Assembly (NCBI GenBank): GCA_900770665.1
Contig: CAAGKZ010000100.1
Location: forward strand, 1-14,062
Source of the DNA: Bacteroidaceae bacterium
Lineage (GTDB): Bacteria; Bacteroidota; Bacteroidia; Bacteroidales; Bacteroidaceae
Reading direction: 5' to 3'
Length of the DNA: 14,062 nt
This document shows positions 7,338-14,062 of the stretch, piece by piece. Under the pieces are notes generated by a model. It ran no database searches, was not told where the DNA came from, and saw nothing but the letters and a program-made list of their open reading frames with translations. A program made the translations under genes and the position numbers. The number at the start of each line of letters is the position of its first letter. The stretch's first letter is position 1.

Positions 7338-8063
7338 TTATTTTACATCTTCGGAATATCCGCGTAAAAGGTTCACATCACGTTTGATATCATACTCGAT
7401 GCCATCGGCACCCATGGCCTTTATCACAACAAAATAGACACCGGGCTTCACGGGATTACCCTTGTAGGTACCGTCCCAGCCCACGCCTTCACGCCCCATC
7501 TCATCGAGTCCCCAACGGTAGAGTTCCTGCCCCCAACGGTTATATATAGCGCCATGAAATTCCACTATCGATTTGACATTAAAGACATTATAGTAATCGT
7601 TTATGCCATCTCCGTTGGGCGAAAAGGCATTGGGAGCCTCCAGCGCCGACTCGGCAAGGATTATACGGAACGGTTGATATGTCTCGGCATCGAATAGCCA
7701 GAAGACCTCACTATTCTCGACACTTGTATATGTGATATTAGGAACAGCCATTACCGTTCCACTCTCACGAAGGGATATCTCAATGTCGGCATCATGACGG
7801 ACAAGATAAGGCTCCTCCTCGCCCTCCCTGAATAGTTCCCATGTACAGGTGAGCGAATAGCCCTCCTCCTGGGGAGCATTTGCATAGAACCTCACTGTCA
7901 CAGGAGCTTCACCCGAATAGTCATCACCGGGTTCAAGATCGGTAAGTTCGCCTTTTGAATCGACAACAAGCGCGGTAGGCTTGGGAGCCTCAATATTCTT
8001 TTGCGCCTTCGCAGATATAGCACAAAACAATACAATAGAGACAAAAAGTAATATTTTTCTCAT
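7338..8063 (-). CDS. exported protein with gliding-motility-associated (type IX, type B) C-terminal domain
   Basis: A 241-residue protein with a signal peptide (basic MRK, hydrophobic core, cleavage expected after SAKA at residue 20). Residues about 22-140 form a beta-rich, acidic region of no family I recognise. The C-terminus, about 143-236, carries the CHU_C / gliding-motility-associated domain: APNAFSPNGDGINDYYNV, IYNRWGQELY, WDGTYKGNPVKPGVYFVVI. This domain directs proteins to the type IX secretion system in many Bacteroidetes, so surface display or secretion is inferred. I chose the ATG at 8063 because it opens the signal peptide; longer in-frame extension upstream (to 8186) lacks sense as a signal. 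Its stop lies 6 bases before uvrA. The small size suggests a minimal cargo or an accessory surface protein. Confidence 0.85.
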   Translation of the reverse strand: MRKILLFVSIVLFCAISAKAQKNIEAPKPTALVVDSKGELTDLEPGDDYSGEAPVTVRFYANAPQEEGYSLTCTWELFREGEEEPYLVRHDADIEISLRESGTVMAVPNITYTSVENSEVFWLFDAETYQPFRIILAESALEAPNAFSPNGDGINDYYNVFNVKSIVEFHGAIYNRWGQELYRWGLDEMGREGVGWDGTYKGNPVKPGVYFVVIKAMGADGIEYDIKRDVNLLRGYSEDVK

Positions 8064-8143
8064 ATTCGGTTTTCTTTCATAGCACAACGCAAAATGGAGG
8101 CAAGAAGTACACATCATGCACCACAATATGCTGTACCAACAAG

Positions 8144-8151
8144 CAAAAATA
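8144..8151 (-). promoter_or_regulatory. candidate -7 box for the CHU_C-domain gene and uvrA
   Basis: Read on the - strand this is TATTTTTG, a perfect match to TAnnTTTG. A TTG (plus-strand CAA at 8174-8176) lies 22 bases upstream as a possible -33 element. Transcription would start near 8138, giving a leader of about 75 bases before the ATG at 8063. Confidence 0.45.
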
Positions 8152-8254
8152 GTAAATCTCCACGAAAAAACATCAACTAAGGCCATCTTTTAATGCGCCC
8201 TAAAGCAAGTTTCACATCTACAATTCTCCATTAATCAAATTTTACATTTTCATC

Positions 8255-8286
8255 TTTATATATTGACAATTATTACGTATCTTCGC
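8255..8286 (+). promoter_or_regulatory. candidate promoter of the LysM / beta-barrel operon
   Basis: TATCTTCG at 8279-8286 matches the Bacteroidetes -7 box with one mismatch; TTTA at 8255-8258 lies 20 bases upstream at the -33 position. The start of transcription would be near 8293, leaving a leader of about 47 bases. The octamer is identical to the one in front of tRNA-Gly. Confidence 0.5.
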
Positions 8287-8339
8287 AAGAAATTTGGTTA
8301 ATTCTACTAAACGGCAGACCGCCCCGAAATATTGTTATT

Positions 8340-10196
8340 ATGAAAACCTACAAAAGAATACTGTTTGTCCTCTTTCTCTTGATGACATCAGCAACAATCA
8401 GTGCGCAAAAGACTGAAATTGTCAGTCACACAGTTACTCAAGGACAGACACTCTACTCAATCTCCAAGATATACAACACCACAGTCGACGAGATTATAAA
8501 GTTTAATCCCGGCAGTGCCGAGAAGCTATCAATTGGACAGAAGCTTATCATCCCAAGCAACAGCAACAACAACAGCAAACCGGAAGCAAAAGAAAACAGA
8601 AACGGAAAGACACACACCATCCAGAAGGGTGAGACGCTCTACCGCCTGAGCAAGATGTACAATGTTACAACCGACGAACTGTGTGCCGCAAACCCGGGCC
8701 TGTCAATCAACAACTTCCGCACCGGTGAAGTAATCATCATCCCTACAAAAGAGCAACCCAAGAAGGAAGAAACAGTCAGATTGGATGTTCCACAAAAAAA
8801 GGAGGAGAAATTACCCGTCATTGTGGGCACTCATAAGGTACAGCGCAAAGAGAACATCGATATCATATGCGAAATGTACAACATAACCCGTGAGGACCTG
8901 ATTAAAGTAAATCCTACACTCAAGGAACAGAAGCTTAAACGCAAGATGGTGTTGAATATTCCTGAGCCATCGATAAAGGAGAAACCGATATTGACAGATA
9001 TTATCCAAGAAAATAAAGAAGAGATTGAAAAAGCCATTCCTAAAGGGATAAATGATGACAAGGTTCTTAACGTAGCCGTTATCCTCTCGTTCCTGCTCGA
9101 CAGTTATGCTCCCAAGGAGCAGAGCCGTATGGTAGAGTACTACCAAGGATTCCTGATGGCTGTAGAGGAGTTGAAGCACGAAGGATACTCATTCATAATC
9201 AACACTTACGATGCAGGACAAAAGAGCCAGAGCCTTGACAGTTTGCTGACAAGCGGTGCTTTTGATGATGTAGAGTTGATTATTGGTGCATCATACCCCA
9301 AGCACAACAAGGAACTTGCCAAGTTTGCAAATGAGCGCGAGATTCCACTCGTAATTCCTTTCTCCAACAAAAAGGACGAGGCTTTGAACAACCCTACGGT
9401 ATATGTAGCCAACGGCATACAGTCATTCATACTGCCGGAAATAAGTTCAAGCTTTGTCAAGACATTTCCCAATGCCAACGTCATTTTTGTAGAGGACACA
9501 ACAGATAACAACAAGAAGGAGTTTGTAAAGAGCCTGACATCGGAACTTGTCAAGAACAACATTCCATACACAACAGTACAGATGCCCCAAATATCAAACG
9601 AGGAGGTTGTATTGGAAACATTCTCAAACATATATCAGGATGACAAAGAATTCATTGTCATACCCACATCATCGTCGGCCACCACGCTGAACACTCTGCT
9701 CCCATCTTTGTTACATGCAAAGGGTATCGACTCATTGAATGTCACAAAATTCAAGCTGTTCGGTTATCCCGAGTGGCAAATACACGCAAAGGACACACGA
9801 GAACTGATGTATGAAGTAGACACATATTTCTATGCTACATTCTACAGCCACTACGCACTTCCACGTGTTGCCGAGTTCCAGGAGCAGTTCATCAGGTGGT
9901 ATGACCGTGGAATACAGAACATATATCCACGATACGGAATGTTGGGATATGACACCGGCTACTTTTTCCTGCTTGCAGCAAGCCTTTATGGCAACAGGAT
10001 GCACGAGAACATTAACCGGATACCGTTCAACCCAGTGCAATCAGACTTCAAATTCGAGCGCATAAGCGACAAAGACGGTTTCATAAACAAGAAATTCTTC
10101 TTCATACACTTCAGTCCCGAGTATTACATTGACAAGATCGACTTTGACAAAGAGGTAGAAGAATCACAGGAAGACTACCAGGAGGTCATTCTATAA
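8340..10196 (+). CDS. triple-LysM protein fused to a periplasmic-binding-protein-like domain
   Basis: A 618-residue exported protein. A signal peptide ends near SAQ (residues 21-23). Three LysM peptidoglycan-binding modules follow: about 29-73 (HTVTQGQTLYSISKIYN), 90-136 (HTIQKGETLYRLSKMYN) and a more diverged one at about 163-208 (HKVQRKENIDIICEMYN). Charged linkers separate them. From about residue 243 to 600 the protein resembles type-1 periplasmic binding proteins of the branched-chain amino-acid receptor kind: VLNVAVILSF, then YYQGFLMAVEELK, VELIIGASYPKHN and a later FPNANVIFVED strand. It is likely held on the cell wall in the periplasm. No ABC permease or ATPase gene is adjacent, so transport is not supported; sensing, ligand binding or a structural role fits as well. 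The beta-barrel gene starts 20 bases downstream. Confidence 0.88.
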   Translation: MKTYKRILFVLFLLMTSATISAQKTEIVSHTVTQGQTLYSISKIYNTTVDEIIKFNPGSAEKLSIGQKLIIPSNSNNNSKPEAKENRNGKTHTIQKGETLYRLSKMYNVTTDELCAANPGLSINNFRTGEVIIIPTKEQPKKEETVRLDVPQKKEEKLPVIVGTHKVQRKENIDIICEMYNITREDLIKVNPTLKEQKLKRKMVLNIPEPSIKEKPILTDIIQENKEEIEKAIPKGINDDKVLNVAVILSFLLDSYAPKEQSRMVEYYQGFLMAVEELKHEGYSFIINTYDAGQKSQSLDSLLTSGAFDDVELIIGASYPKHNKELAKFANEREIPLVIPFSNKKDEALNNPTVYVANGIQSFILPEISSSFVKTFPNANVIFVEDTTDNNKKEFVKSLTSELVKNNIPYTTVQMPQISNEEVVLETFSNIYQDDKEFIVIPTSSSATTLNTLLPSLLHAKGIDSLNVTKFKLFGYPEWQIHAKDTRELMYEVDTYFYATFYSHYALPRVAEFQEQFIRWYDRGIQNIYPRYGMLGYDTGYFFLLAASLYGNRMHENINRIPFNPVQSDFKFERISDKDGFINKKFFFIHFSPEYYIDKIDFDKEVEESQEDYQEVIL

Positions 10197-10216
10197 GACA
10201 ATTACATAGAGTATAG

Positions 10217-10924
10217 ATGAAAAAGAACTTTTACATTCTAACCATGATGCTGCTGATGCTCGGCATCCGTAGTCATGCCCAAGTGGAAAGCCCAAGAAGC
10301 ATGCTTGAGCTTGGCGTGTCCGGCGGAATGAACCTCAGCCGCATGGAGTTCCAGCCATCTATCAGACAAAAGTTACTTCAGGGCATCAACGGCGGTATAA
10401 GCGCACGTTACACAAGTGAAAAGTACTTCAGCATGATATGTGCAGCACAAGTGGAGGTTAACTTCTCCCAGCGCGGTATACTTGAGGACTTCGATGACGG
10501 CACATCCAACTACTACAGCCGCACCATCAACTACATTGAAGTACCATTCTTTGCACATGTATCATGGGGCAAAGAAGAACGCGGATTCCAGTTCTTTCTG
10601 AATCTTGGCCCGCAGTTCGCTTTCTTTTTGAGCGAAAACGAAAAATACAATGGAAACTGGGAAACGGCGGGCAGACCATCAAGCATAAGACCACTGTATG
10701 GCAAAAGCATTGAGAACAAGTTCGAATATGGCATTGCCGGCGGTCTGGGATTGGAATACAAAAGCAAGATAGGCAACTTCTTTATCGAAGGCCGATACTT
10801 CTATGGACTTTCGGATATTTTCGGAAATTCAAAAACCGACGACTTCGGACGCTCTGCCAACACAACCATCACGGCACGGATAGGATATTCGATAAGGATT
10901 TTCAACAAAGATTTACAGAAATGA
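10217..10924 (+). CDS. outer-membrane beta-barrel protein (porin-family, PorT/OMP_b-brl type)
   Basis: A 235-residue protein with a signal peptide (MKKNFYILTMMLLMLGIRSHAQ, cleavage around residue 21). The rest is a series of amphipathic strands of alternating hydrophobic and polar residues: MLELGVSGGMNLSRM, FMNLGPQF-like FFLNLGPQFAFFL, GIAGGLGLEYKSKIGNFFIEGRYFYGL and the terminal TTITARIGYSIRIF. This pattern is typical of the small Bacteroidetes barrels of the OMP_b-brl families. It should sit in the outer membrane; whether it forms a pore is not evident. It lies 20 bases after the LysM gene and shares its transcript, so the two products may act together across the periplasm. The stop codon lies inside the terminator stem. 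Confidence 0.85.
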   Translation: MKKNFYILTMMLLMLGIRSHAQVESPRSMLELGVSGGMNLSRMEFQPSIRQKLLQGINGGISARYTSEKYFSMICAAQVEVNFSQRGILEDFDDGTSNYYSRTINYIEVPFFAHVSWGKEERGFQFFLNLGPQFAFFLSENEKYNGNWETAGRPSSIRPLYGKSIENKFEYGIAGGLGLEYKSKIGNFFIEGRYFYGLSDIFGNSKTDDFGRSANTTITARIGYSIRIFNKDLQK

Positions 10925-10954
10925 AAAAAGGCTGCCATCGGCAGCCTTTTTTCA
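10922..10954. terminator. bidirectional terminator with perfect 15-base stem
   Basis: TGAAAAAAGGCTGCC (10922-10936) is the exact reverse complement of GGCAGCCTTTTTTCA (10940-10954), with loop ATC. It carries a T-run on each strand, so it can stop both the beta-barrel transcript and the convergent rmlB transcript, whose stop codon is at 10974-10976. Its first three bases are the stop codon of the beta-barrel gene. Confidence 0.92.
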
Positions 10955-10973
10955 TCATATAGTCCAAACAACA

Positions 10974-12110
10974 TCAACGGTTCTTGTACATATCATCGTA
11001 ATACTTCTCGTACTCACCGCTTGTGATGTTATCCATCCACTCCTGATTGTCGAGATACCAACGTACGGTCTTTTCAATACCCTCCTCAAACTGCAGACTG
11101 GGCTCCCAACCGAGTTCTCTCTGCAATTTTGTTGAGTCTATCGCATAGCGCATATCGTGACCGGCGCGGTCGGTAACGTATGTAATGAGGTCAAGCGATG
11201 CGCCCTCTGGGTTACCAAGCAAGCGATCGACGGTCTTTATTATTACCTTTATGATGTCAATGTTCTTCCACTCATTGAAACCGCCGATGTTATAGGTGTC
11301 GGCAGTGTTTCCATTGTGAAAAATCACATCAATTGCACGCGCATGATCAACGACGTAGAGCCAGTCGCGCACATTCTCGCCCTTGCCATACACAGGCAAC
11401 GGCTTGCGATGACGGATATTGTTGATGAACAGCGGTATAAGTTTCTCGGGGAACTGATAAGGACCATAGTTGTTTGAGCAATTTGTCACGATTGTAGGCA
11501 TTCCGTATGTATCATGGAATGCACGCACAAAGTGGTCGCTGCTTGCTTTTGAAGCCGAATAAGGACTATGCGGATTATACTTCGTCGTCTCATAGAAAAA
11601 GTCATCACCGTATGCCTGATGATGTTCGCCCGATGAAGCCGTTGTTGTGAACGGAGGTTCGATACCCTCGGGATGATTCATCTCGAGAGCACCATACACC
11701 TCATCGGTTGATATATGGTAGAAACGTTTACCCTCATACCTCTCCGGGAGCGATTCCCAATAGAGCTTCGCTGCCTGCAACAGAGAAAGAGTACCCATCA
11801 CATTTGTGCGTGCAAAGGTGAAGGGATCTTTGATTGAACGATCGACATGGCTCTCGGCTGCAAGATGGATGATACCATCTACCTTGTAGTCAACCATCAG
11901 TTTGTACATCGCGTCAAAGTCACAAATATCGGCCTTTACAAAGGTATAGTTCTCCTTATCCTCGATATCCTTGAGATTTGCGAGATTGCCGGCATAAGTC
12001 AGCTTATCGACATTAATTATATGATAGTCGGGATACTTATTCACGAAAAGACGCACAACGTGCGAACCAATGAATCCGGCACCGCCGGTTACTATTATAC
12101 TACGTTTCAT
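10974..12110 (-). CDS. rfbB: dTDP-glucose 4,6-dehydratase (RmlB/RfbB)
   Basis: Converts dTDP-glucose to dTDP-4-keto-6-deoxyglucose, the second step toward dTDP-rhamnose and other deoxysugars for surface polysaccharides; cytoplasmic and NAD-dependent. The 378-residue protein opens with the Rossmann motif TGGAGFIGSH (8-17). The catalytic triple TDE is at 135-137 in HISTDEVYG and the YxxxK pair is Tyr184 and Lys188. The NNYGPYQFPEKLIPL and GENVRDWLYVVDH segments are diagnostic of RmlB. The stretch between STDEVYG and YxxxK is about 15 residues longer than in E. coli RmlB; the same longer form is familiar from Bacteroides. No rmlA, rmlC or rmlD is in the window. It follows the 540-residue lipoprotein gene by 23 bases on the same strand. 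Confidence 0.96.
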   Translation of the reverse strand: MKRSIIVTGGAGFIGSHVVRLFVNKYPDYHIINVDKLTYAGNLANLKDIEDKENYTFVKADICDFDAMYKLMVDYKVDGIIHLAAESHVDRSIKDPFTFARTNVMGTLSLLQAAKLYWESLPERYEGKRFYHISTDEVYGALEMNHPEGIEPPFTTTASSGEHHQAYGDDFFYETTKYNPHSPYSASKASSDHFVRAFHDTYGMPTIVTNCSNNYGPYQFPEKLIPLFINNIRHRKPLPVYGKGENVRDWLYVVDHARAIDVIFHNGNTADTYNIGGFNEWKNIDIIKVIIKTVDRLLGNPEGASLDLITYVTDRAGHDMRYAIDSTKLQRELGWEPSLQFEEGIEKTVRWYLDNQEWMDNITSGEYEKYYDDMYKNR

Positions 12111-12133
12111 ACCTTATTTTCTATAGCTCTATA

Positions 12134-13756
12134 TCAAAATATATTTTCCTGCACTACAAGACTTACAATCTTATCTGTCAAGCATTTCAAAGAATTGACA
12201 CTACTATCATTAAGATTCAATTTTGCATCAAAATTGTAAATATTGAAATTGGCAGTAAGGTTCTTTATCATCTCCAGCAACTCAAGAGCTATTCTGCTAT
12301 CTTCACTTGCATAATAACTATTGCGGATTTCAACAGCAAGGACATCACATATTGGTTTGAAATCAACGACCAAATCATTGTCCATTGATGTAAAGAGACT
12401 ATTCTCCATGATACTGTTTCCAAGAGACTGGAATTCGCCACTCTTCGCCAATTCATTATAGAGGTTCTCCGGCATGAGCATCAATGCACCATCCTTATAC
12501 ATTATATAGTAATCCGACGCACGGGTTACTCTATCATACTCACCGGTATAATAGTTGTATTCCTCTTTATTGTTAATGTTCAATGCGTACACATCGGTAT
12601 CTACCTTCCTTGCATCAAACTCATATACAATATAAGCTGCCAACAAATCAAAGATTGAACGGTCGTTGCAATCCACTGCCGCCATCAGCTGCACATCTTC
12701 GATATCACGTCCATTCACCCAACATGCAACTGTATAATCACCACTCACAGCCTTCAGTATATCCTTTACAAGACTATTGCTGATGCCGTTTGCATTGAGT
12801 TCGGCAAGAACACCCATGCTCTGAAGAGCAGGATAGAGATGCGTCATATTAAAATTGTAACTCATGACAGCAAAACTTTTCGCCGGAATATACTTGAAAT
12901 GACGACGAGAAGATTTCGTCACCAGTGAATCTATTGCATCGCGCAACTCTGCAGGCAGAGTCAAATTTGCTTTGCTGGCCAAATAGCCATTTTCAAAGTC
13001 ATTCGACCAGTACAAGGCGCATCCCTGCAGCATAGCAAAGAATGGTTCAAAATCCGGTTCTACTTCTCCACATTCTACCAATTCACGGCCACATAGTTCA
13101 ACATCGCAAGCAGACATCACATCATCATCACTTTCAAAAACAGATGCGTACATCTCCTTGTTCAATGCCATCTCATCTTCGTCAAGCTCAATATATGAAG
13201 CAACAGATGCATACCTTTCATCAAAGACAACGATAATCTTATCCGAGTCATACGCAACAGCGACTTCAGAGTCACCTGTATCAATATGCTTCATGCCATC
13301 CCTCATAGTATAGCTGAACTCTCCATCAGAAATTGTTGACAAGGTTTCCTCAAATGTCTCTACATCATCCATTGCCATTGCAAAAACGATCCTTCCCGGC
13401 TCCATGTTGACAACAGCGATATATACAGGAGCATTTACATTGACGCCGGAATTATCGGGATTGTCACATATGCGTTTTATCAAAGACCGTTGGTCGGCAG
13501 GGAGTTCCATTATCTCTTTCTCAATTCCGGCCTTTACAAATAGATTGTCAAGAATCTCCGATTTTTCAAGCAGATTTCCAAAATCAAGTTTCATTATTGC
13601 CATAGCATCAGCCGGCAAGACCTTGAGATATTCATTGCTTACCGACAACTCAGCGGCTTGCTCCTCTGCTACGACATCCTTTTTTTTGCCACTGCATGCT
13701 GCAAAAAGCAGCATGCAGAGCAGGGAGATTATCGGTATTATAAATTTTCTATTCAT
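12134..13756 (-). CDS. large lipoprotein of unknown function (possibly DUF4836)
   Basis: A 540-residue protein with signal peptide and lipobox FAAC (Cys21), followed by a Lys-rich then acidic segment, so it is probably a lipid-anchored envelope protein. The mature part starts LKVLPADAMAIMKLDFGNLLEKS, a pattern I associate with Bacteroidetes DUF4836 lipoproteins (an unverified recollection). It is rich in Asp and Glu, has alternating strands and helices, and shows no catalytic motif. By eye the gene is richer in A+T than rfbB next to it. I chose the ATG at 13756 because it opens the signal peptide and has a good Shine-Dalgarno (AAAAGGA); a TTG 8 codons upstream is rejected. It starts 28 bases after the stop of the F5/8 domain gene and ends 23 bases before rfbB. 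Confidence 0.82.
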   Translation of the reverse strand: MNRKFIIPIISLLCMLLFAACSGKKKDVVAEEQAAELSVSNEYLKVLPADAMAIMKLDFGNLLEKSEILDNLFVKAGIEKEIMELPADQRSLIKRICDNPDNSGVNVNAPVYIAVVNMEPGRIVFAMAMDDVETFEETLSTISDGEFSYTMRDGMKHIDTGDSEVAVAYDSDKIIVVFDERYASVASYIELDEDEMALNKEMYASVFESDDDVMSACDVELCGRELVECGEVEPDFEPFFAMLQGCALYWSNDFENGYLASKANLTLPAELRDAIDSLVTKSSRRHFKYIPAKSFAVMSYNFNMTHLYPALQSMGVLAELNANGISNSLVKDILKAVSGDYTVACWVNGRDIEDVQLMAAVDCNDRSIFDLLAAYIVYEFDARKVDTDVYALNINNKEEYNYYTGEYDRVTRASDYYIMYKDGALMLMPENLYNELAKSGEFQSLGNSIMENSLFTSMDNDLVVDFKPICDVLAVEIRNSYYASEDSRIALELLEMIKNLTANFNIYNFDAKLNLNDSSVNSLKCLTDKIVSLVVQENIF

Positions 13757-13760
13757 AATA

Positions 13761-13767
13761 TCCTTTT
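13761..13767 (-). promoter_or_regulatory. Shine-Dalgarno site fixing the lipoprotein start
   Basis: On the - strand AAAAGGA precedes the ATG at 13756 by 4 bases. This is one of the few recognisable ribosome binding sites in the window, and it favours this ATG over the upstream TTG. Confidence 0.6.
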
Positions 13768-13784
13768 GATTAATTTGCAATCAT

Positions 13785-14062
13785 TTATTCCTTTACAAGC
13801 TCAAACTCGGCACCCGATGCAAAGTCCTGACCGTTCTGTGAACTTGTAGCAGTGAAGCGTACAAAGCGTGCCTTGACAGGAGCCTTGAAGAGAACAGTCT
13901 GCTTGTCGGCATTAGCAGGGAACTCACCTTCTACAACAGGCTCGCTCCAGTTCTTTCCGTCAGCGCTTATCTGAATCTTGTAACCCTTCACGTTACCGTT
14001 GTTGCCACCATCCTGGCGAGGCATATACTTGAAGCCCTTGATTGTAACCTCTTCGTTTGCAT
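13785..14062 (-). CDS. C-terminal end of a protein with an F5/8 type C (discoidin / CBM32-like) domain, partial
   Basis: Only the last 91 residues are visible; the frame stays open to the window edge, so the gene starts beyond it. The segment GFKYMPRQDGGNNGNVKGYK, then IQISADGKNWSEPVVEGEFP, VKARFVRFTATSSQNG and a final GAEFELV is the standard second half of an F5/8 type C domain, a beta-sandwich that usually binds sugars. In Bacteroidetes such domains commonly end secreted glycoside hydrolases (for example fucosidases or hexosaminidases), so a carbohydrate-active enzyme is likely but its catalytic part is not seen. It is the first of three same-strand genes with short gaps. Confidence 0.85.
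   Translation of the reverse strand, partial: ANEEVTIKGFKYMPRQDGGNNGNVKGYKIQISADGKNWSEPVVEGEFPANADKQTVLFKAPVKARFVRFTATSSQNGQDFASGAEFELVKE

Noticed and set aside
8064..8186. N-terminal extension of the CHU_C-domain protein to a start at 8186
   Set aside because: The extension is Cys- and Trp-rich without signal features, overlaps the candidate promoter at 8144-8151, and the internal ATG at 8063 opens a standard signal peptide.
8340..10196. Reading the LysM protein as a cell-wall hydrolase
   Set aside because: LysM modules often accompany hydrolases, but no NlpC/P60, M23 or amidase motif is present; the C-terminal half looks like a periplasmic binding protein.
10974..12110. A complete dTDP-rhamnose gene cluster
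   Set aside because: Only rfbB is present; the neighbouring genes are a lipoprotein and a convergent beta-barrel gene, and no rmlA, rmlC, rmlD or glycosyltransferase is visible.
13757..13780. Upstream TTG start for the 540-residue lipoprotein
   Set aside because: It would put eight residues before the signal peptide; the ATG at 13756 has a Shine-Dalgarno site at the right distance.

Overview
The window looks like a chromosomal segment from a Bacteroidales bacterium (Bacteroides / Prevotella / Muribaculaceae type; the genus cannot be fixed from this sequence). The signs are promoter boxes of the Bacteroidetes TAnnTTTG type, scarce Shine-Dalgarno sites, a protein ending in a gliding-motility / type IX secretion C-terminal domain, an RmlB of the long Bacteroides form, an S41 protease with PDZ domain and Bacteroidetes-style lipoproteins.

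Layout. (1) Positions 1-3980, + strand: a tight cluster with gaps of 13 and 2 bases and a 4-base overlap. It encodes the C-terminal part of an M3 zinc oligopeptidase (cut by the window edge), a small lipoprotein, a dCMP/cytidine-type deaminase and an S41 C-terminal processing protease. (2) Positions 3981-4493, non-coding: a tRNA-Gly(CCC) with its promoter and terminator, then about 350 bases packed with repeats. These include a 34-base perfect direct repeat of the tRNA 3' end, a 14-base inverted copy of its T-arm, three consecutive two-base-loop palindromes, a second terminator, and a separate unit of about 115 bases with imperfect terminal inverted repeats. (3) Positions 4494-8063, - strand: a gene for an exported protein with the type IX C-terminal domain, followed 6 bases later by uvrA. 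(4) Positions 8064-8339: a divergent intergenic region with a candidate promoter for each direction. (5) Positions 8340-10924, + strand: a two-gene unit of a triple-LysM protein fused to a periplasmic-binding-protein-like domain, then a small outer-membrane beta-barrel, ended by a strong palindromic terminator. (6) Positions 10974-14062, - strand: the C-terminal end of an F5/8 type C (discoidin-like) domain protein, a 540-residue lipoprotein of unknown function and rmlB/rfbB.

How they fit together. Most of the window is envelope and housekeeping content: peptide degradation, periplasmic proteolysis, DNA excision repair, cell-wall binding and nucleotide-sugar synthesis. I see no phage, CRISPR, toxin-antitoxin or defence system. 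The two places that best merit a second look are the repeat-dense block downstream of tRNA-Gly and the LysM/binding-protein plus beta-barrel pair, which has no transporter genes beside it.
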